Source: Manduca sexta (taxonomy: Eukaryota > Arthropoda > Insecta > Lepidoptera > Sphingidae). Taken from it: 64,000 nucleotides of DNA. Positions within the stretch are counted from its first letter, which is position 1. Every line of letters begins with the position of its first letter. A program made the position numbers and the translations under genes. The stretch spans positions 11,501,170-11,565,169 of the forward strand of contig NC_051134.1 in assembly GCF_014839805.1 (NCBI RefSeq), read 5' to 3'. Of the stretch, positions 59,681-64,000 are shown piece after piece. The notes below the pieces were generated by a model. It did no database searches, was not told the DNA's origin, and was given only the letters and a program-made list of their open reading frames with translations.

Positions 59681-59828
59681 CAGGGGCGTAGCTACTGTCG
59701 TATCAGCCGTATCAATGATACAGGGCCTCCTAGCTTTAGGGGGCCTACATTACACTAAGCGGGCGCCTAAGACGTAGCATTGCCCCAAAGTTTGATATAG
59801 GGCCCCTCTTATACAAGCTACGCCACTG
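59681..59828. mobile_element. hAT-like MITE, 148 bp
   Basis: Ends CAGGGGCGTAGCTA and AAGCTACGCCACTG are inverted with one main mismatch. Flanks TTTCCAAA and GTTCCAAA match at 7 of 8 bases. Same terminal family as the element at 57649-57879. Non-coding. Confidence 0.8.
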
Positions 59829-60454
59829 GTTCCAAATTTAATTCCAAAATATCTTTTTAAATATCCCTACATATAAATGTGTTGTACCTTATGTTGATTT
59901 TTATTTTTTAATAAAAATTGTTTAATTTATATTAGCGAGGTATTGTTTTAACGCGACAATTCACGTGCAAAGCTTGCGCTTCACGAATTTATGCACACAT
60001 GTTAAATTAAATTTAGGTATGTGTGCCATGTAGTGTATGACAAGGTAATAAAGCTGGAATTTCTTTAGCGCGTTCGTATGGTATTAAATATGTACGGGAG
60101 TATGTATAGAGCGGTTGACGTGTTATGATATTGTGACAAATACAATATGTTTAACAATTCATGACTGAGGTTCATTGAAATGATATTTTTATACCTAAAT
60201 ATCATTTTAGTAACGTAAGTAGGAAATTGTATTAGGGTGTGTGTCCAACAGAATCTTCGAGAGAAACAAATATCACAAACAAATGTCATAGGCGCTTAAG
60301 GTTATAGCTTAAGGTCCATTTTTCATACATTTTGTTTCACCTTTAATCTGGGTAACTAAACAAGTATTGACAAGTAAAGAATTTAAATTCACGTCTAGTT
60401 AGTGATTAGTTCTCGCAGTTGAAAGAAAAACGTAAAAATAATTAATATGCATGG

Positions 60455-60505
60455 ATATTTCGGCCTTAAAAATTTAATATGACGAAATTTTAAAGGCCGA
60501 AATAT
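60455..60505. repeat. Strong hairpin, 21-bp arms and 9-nt loop
   Basis: ATATTTCGGCCTTAAAAATTT (60455-60475) pairs with 60485-60505 with a single mismatch around the loop AATATGACG. Confidence 0.7.
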
Positions 60506-60684
60506 AACCCTAACGGAACCGTGATAGTAAAGTGTTAAGTCGATAATTATCTAAAGCTGTATACAACATATTCACATGTTGTACGTGTGTAGTGTCTGTG
60601 AATTAGCTCGTCGGTCATGGCACATTGTTCACGCATCAGCGAAATAAAAAATACAGCGTGATTTGTTTGCATATATGTATCTCT

Positions 60685-61050
60685 GATTGCCTCGGTGATG
60701 GCTACCGCGCTGAGGTCCTGGATTCGAATTCCGAGTCGGGCCGAAAAAATAATTGTGACTGGGTTTTTCTTAAAAATCCAGTCGCAGCTCGAAGTCGGGA
60801 ATTTGGCAGTGTGATACCCCTGTGCCTTGGGAAGCCGTTGGTTCTGCGTCTGATATCTATCCGGTCATGTCGGAATGCTGTCTCACGGGACTGTCAGTGA
60901 AGAAACGGACTGCACTTGTGTATTGTGCACACTTGTGCACTATAATAACTCCTACGTACCTGGCTGATCTCCGCTGAGATTGGCCGCCGTGGTTGAAATT
61001 AGGTTACTAAGGATTCATTCATCAGTCTCTACTATTATACTAACATTATT
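60685..61050 (+). mobile_element. tRNA-derived SINE
   Basis: Head with a tRNA-like region (GATGGCTACCGCGCTGAGG) and B box GGATTCGAATTCC, followed by GTCGGGCCGAAAAAAT and the body ACTGGGTTTTTCTTAAAAA. The tail contains TTGTGCACTATAATAACTCC and ends near an ATT-repeat stretch at 61045. Typical lepidopteran SINE structure. Confidence 0.75.
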
Positions 61051-61444
61051 ATTATTAAAATACTATGTAAAATCGTATTGTCAGTACTACGAACATTGAA
61101 CCAGCCAGCTTTAGGTAACCGAACTATAATAGAAAATGTTCACCGTTAAAAGTTTAGCTACACATATTTTTAGTGGAAACGCACCCTATCCACAATTAAT
61201 GCTTTAAGCATCTACATGTCGTAGGACATATCATACAAATATCATATATTATAATATTCAATTAAAGGACGTGTATTAGGGTCAACAATTTATATGATCT
61301 AAAAATAACAGGTCTTGAAAGTTGTTTAAGTAAATGACTGCAATGGAACGAAAGTATTTATCATTTAATAACTCATTTGAGTAATATATTTGAAATTCGA
61401 CTTACTACGAGGTGATACTTTGTAATGTGTTTTGTTTGTTTGAA

Positions 61445-61735
61445 CGCGTCGAATTGAAAAAATATTTTAGTCTTGGATAGCCTATTTATCGAGGAAGACT
61501 ATAGGCTATATAACATCGCGCTATGACCAATAGGAGCGGAGTATCAACGAAAAATGTTGCACAAATGGGGGAAAAATTATTATTCCGTCTGAGAGCTTTA
61601 TTAAATTAAATTTGGTATGGAGATAGTTTGAAAACCTGAGTAAGACATAGGCTACTTTCTATCCCGGGAAAATATATAGCGGGACTTTTATCCTGGAAAA
61701 CTTTCACGTGAGTAAAAGCAAGTAGTTATATAAAT
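61445..61735 (+). repeat. Dispersed repeat (TTGGATAGCC family), copy 2
   Basis: Same ordered blocks as 29325-29455, then GACATAGGCTACTTTCTATCC and TTTCACGTGAGTAAAAGCAAGT, a decayed form of the usual end of this family. A further partial piece lies at 51275-51358. Confidence 0.6.
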
Positions 61736-62847
61736 TCCAAACTTAAACTATATTAATAATTTTTACATAATAGCTATCTCCTGTGGAGAACTTGCAAAAT
61801 GGATATTATTGTAATTTCTTACAAGTATTTTGTCGTGTAGCCAAGCATTTCTCTTCTTTTTTCTGACATGTAGCTATTATGACACTTTAGATTCACATGA
61901 GTTATTTCTTTAGAAAATATTTTGTCTTGTTTTTTTAAGTCTGGTAGTCAGTGTAAATGAAAGTTCCTAAACGTAAAGCGCAAAGTGATTTCAGCTTTAG
62001 ATAACGTTTCTATGTGCAATTTATGTGTGTAAAGAACTCCTGTGTGATACTTACACGGACCAATGGAATAAAACTATTGATTCACAAGTATTTGTTTTAT
62101 TACATCGTTAACATAATATATACCTACAATACATTTTTACGAGTGAAATAATGATTATAAAAATCTATACAACTATATTGCCAGTATCGTGATGCGTGGG
62201 AGGCAATCTACATGCTATATGTAATATCACTACTTCATCTAAATAGAAAATAACAAAGCATTTCATTATATAATTTTATACGATTATTTATATTTGCAAA
62301 GAAACAAATTTACACATAGCATAATATCATTTAACGATAATTTTTATTTTTTTTATACTCAAATAGCTAGAGGCGTGGGAATTACGATAATGTGTATTTA
62401 ATTTTAACAGTTAAACTTGAAACTAAACACAAATAAAAAGTGTAAGACTAATTTAAACAGATATTAATAATTATAAAACATATTTTTATGTATCTAAATA
62501 TTTGCCGAAGCTAAATTAAAAAGTTAATGATATTATAATTTATGTATATACATGAAACTACGTAAGAAACAATTTTACACTCTACTTTTTAAGGCACTCG
62601 GTGCTCCATTTTGACTTATTAATATATTTAATTTAATCTATTATTTAATAACTAATAATACTACGTGAAGTCCCCTACAATATAGTTAGAAGCTTAAGAT
62701 TTTAAAAAGTATATCAAGGCACATTGTTAGAAACTATGTGAAGTAGTTACCTAAATTTGAAGTTAATGGATATCAGATATATAATACTTTGTCTACAGTT
62801 CCAACAATTTTGTACAGCATTTTAACCTGTAGCTAATATCTACAAGC

Positions 62848-62851
<4 letters not shown>

Positions 62852-62897
<46 letters not shown>
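62852..62897. repeat. (AT)23 microsatellite
   Basis: An uninterrupted AT dinucleotide array of 46 bases. Confidence 0.98.
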
Positions 62898-62901
<4 letters not shown>

Positions 62902-63796
62902 CTATAATTAATGTAATACTAACATATTTTTTCTGGATACTTTGTACTTTGGAAGGCGCATTTGGCCCGACTAGTACACTGTTCATACACTAACCCATTT
63001 TTGCTACACACGTCTGCTAAAGATAATATCAAAAGGGATTTTTTGAATGTTATTTGCGTTAATATTAAATTCAAAAGCACTAATTGATCAGACAGAGTCT
63101 AATAACCTTCATAAATTTACGTCGCGTAATACTTGATATTATAATTTATAAGTATTTACTACCGAACATTAGTTTTGTTTATTCGTGACGCACGAGGGGT
63201 GTTGTGGGATGACCTTAATTTCCTGTGACATAGGGGCAGCTCTAATAGGTGCATTAAATATGTAGATTAACTATTTAAATATGAAATACACTAATATTTT
63301 TTTACATATGCATAGGTACATGATGAATGTAGAATTTCAATACTAGTATTTGTATTGGTCTAGGCATACATAAGTATTAAATAAAATTAATAGATTGTAC
63401 ACTATTTAAAAAGAAACAGCCTAGTTACTTTATTAAAATAAATTAATAAATTAACAAAATCATCATTGGAATCAATTATTCTCAAGACATATTCTTAATT
63501 ACTGTTAATTAAGGTCGGTGGCCGTTGCATAAAAAAATATTTACTTACGCACTTAACTCCTTATCAATAAGAGTTAAATTAACGAATCTTGTTTTGTCAC
63601 TTTTTCCCTATTCATTATAATTTGAGATAAAATCGCAAAACACTTTCAAATGTGTTTAATGATAAGGCTCTTAAAATATAAATGACAGCTATTATTCTTG
63701 CTCTACACACTATTCATACCAAATTTCGTAACTAGATAACCTTAGACATATAATTTAAATATGAGAATAAATCATACTAAGCCTTAATTAGTTATA

Positions 63797-64000
63797 TTAA
63801 GAACACATTTTGAAAATCAAACCAAGCATAATAGCAACAGAGCTCAGCGTGCAAGACAAAACCGCTGCATTAGCATGATGTCTCCGCATTTTAGAGGGTA
63901 GTTCGATAGCCACAGTCTTGTTCGTCATCCAGTAGTAGACATCGGTAAGACCCCGGTCCATCAGCTCTGGCCCCACTATTTTCCTTATCCGATCGTTGTA
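63797..64000 (-). CDS. Probable Xaa-Pro aminopeptidase (XPNPEP2-like), last coding exon, partial
   Basis: An open frame enters from the right edge and runs 67 codons to a stop at 63797-63799. It reads YNDRIRKIVGPELMDRGLTD then VYYWMTNKT, resembling the extreme C-terminal part of eukaryotic aminopeptidase P proteins (N-x-Y-H/N-x-x-V-x-x-x-VGP-x-L, then a WL/WM-x-x-T block). These enzymes release an N-terminal residue that precedes proline. After this come KMRRHHANAA and a hydrophobic end, VLSCTLSSVAIMLGLIF-KMCS, as expected for a GPI-anchored or tail-anchored membrane form. The metal-binding core is outside the window, so the family call rests on a short stretch; the reading frame itself is well supported. 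Confidence 0.58.
   Translation of the reverse strand, partial: YNDRIRKIVGPELMDRGLTDVYYWMTNKTVAIELPSKMRRHHANAAVLSCTLSSVAIMLGLIFKMCS

Larger units (their letters stand above)
57512..63796. other. Repeat-rich spacer between Stambp and the aminopeptidase exon
   Basis: Starts with the Stambp 3' UTR (candidate poly(A) signal AATAAA at 57739). Contains two hAT-like MITEs (57649-57879, 59681-59828), a SINE fragment (59226-59320), a strong hairpin (60455-60505), a longer SINE (60685-61050), a TTGGATAGCC-family repeat (61445-61735) and an AT dinucleotide array (62852-62897). From about 62.1 kb onward it is AT-rich and may include the 3' UTR of the minus-strand gene at 63797. No credible coding frame. 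Confidence 0.7.

Overview
The window is nuclear DNA from an insect, almost certainly a lepidopteran (moth or butterfly). Genes have many small exons with GT-AG introns and GC-rich exons in AT-rich surroundings. The scattered repeats (tRNA-derived SINEs, hAT-like MITEs with CAGTGGCGTAG ends, Helitron-like CTAG-ended fragments) are of kinds I know from Lepidoptera. I see nothing bacterial, viral or organellar. A run of 500 Ns (45089-45588) is an assembly gap. All gene models were joined by hand from splice sites, reading frame and family similarity.

Layout, left to right. (1) 79-25293, minus strand: 15 exons of an EFA6/PSD-type Arf6 exchange factor (PDZ, long low-complexity linker, Sec7, start of PH). 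It runs off the left edge, and a 14.7 kb first intron holds CpG-rich islands and a SINE. (2) 26369-31397, plus: a complete three-exon Cisd2 (CDGSH iron-sulfur protein, 132 aa), divergent from EFA6 with 1.1 kb between start codons. (3) 34285-43397, minus: a complete five-exon gene for an unrecognised 193-aa type I membrane protein. (4) The assembly gap. (5) 46518-47357 and 47622-50193, plus: two neighbouring genes for unrecognised Lys/Arg- and Cys-rich proteins that share CxxC-basic motifs and a C-terminal hydrophobic segment with a W-x-P motif. I think they are tandem relatives, and this is the most novel part of the window. (6) 52099-57511, plus: a STAMBP/AMSH-type JAMM deubiquitinase, complete except for one unresolved internal microexon. 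(7) 57512-63796: repeat-rich, AT-rich spacer. (8) 63797-64000, minus: the last coding exon of a probable membrane-anchored Xaa-Pro aminopeptidase.

The genes do not form a pathway. EFA6 acts on Arf6 and cortical membranes, CISD2 at the ER/mitochondrial membrane, and STAMBP removes ubiquitin at endosomes. EFA6 and Cisd2 may share a divergent promoter region. TTGACA/TTGTCA motifs cluster upstream of both Cisd2 and Stambp. Exon joins in EFA6 (14), Cisd2 (2) and the membrane-protein gene (4) keep reading frame throughout, which is the main support for those models.
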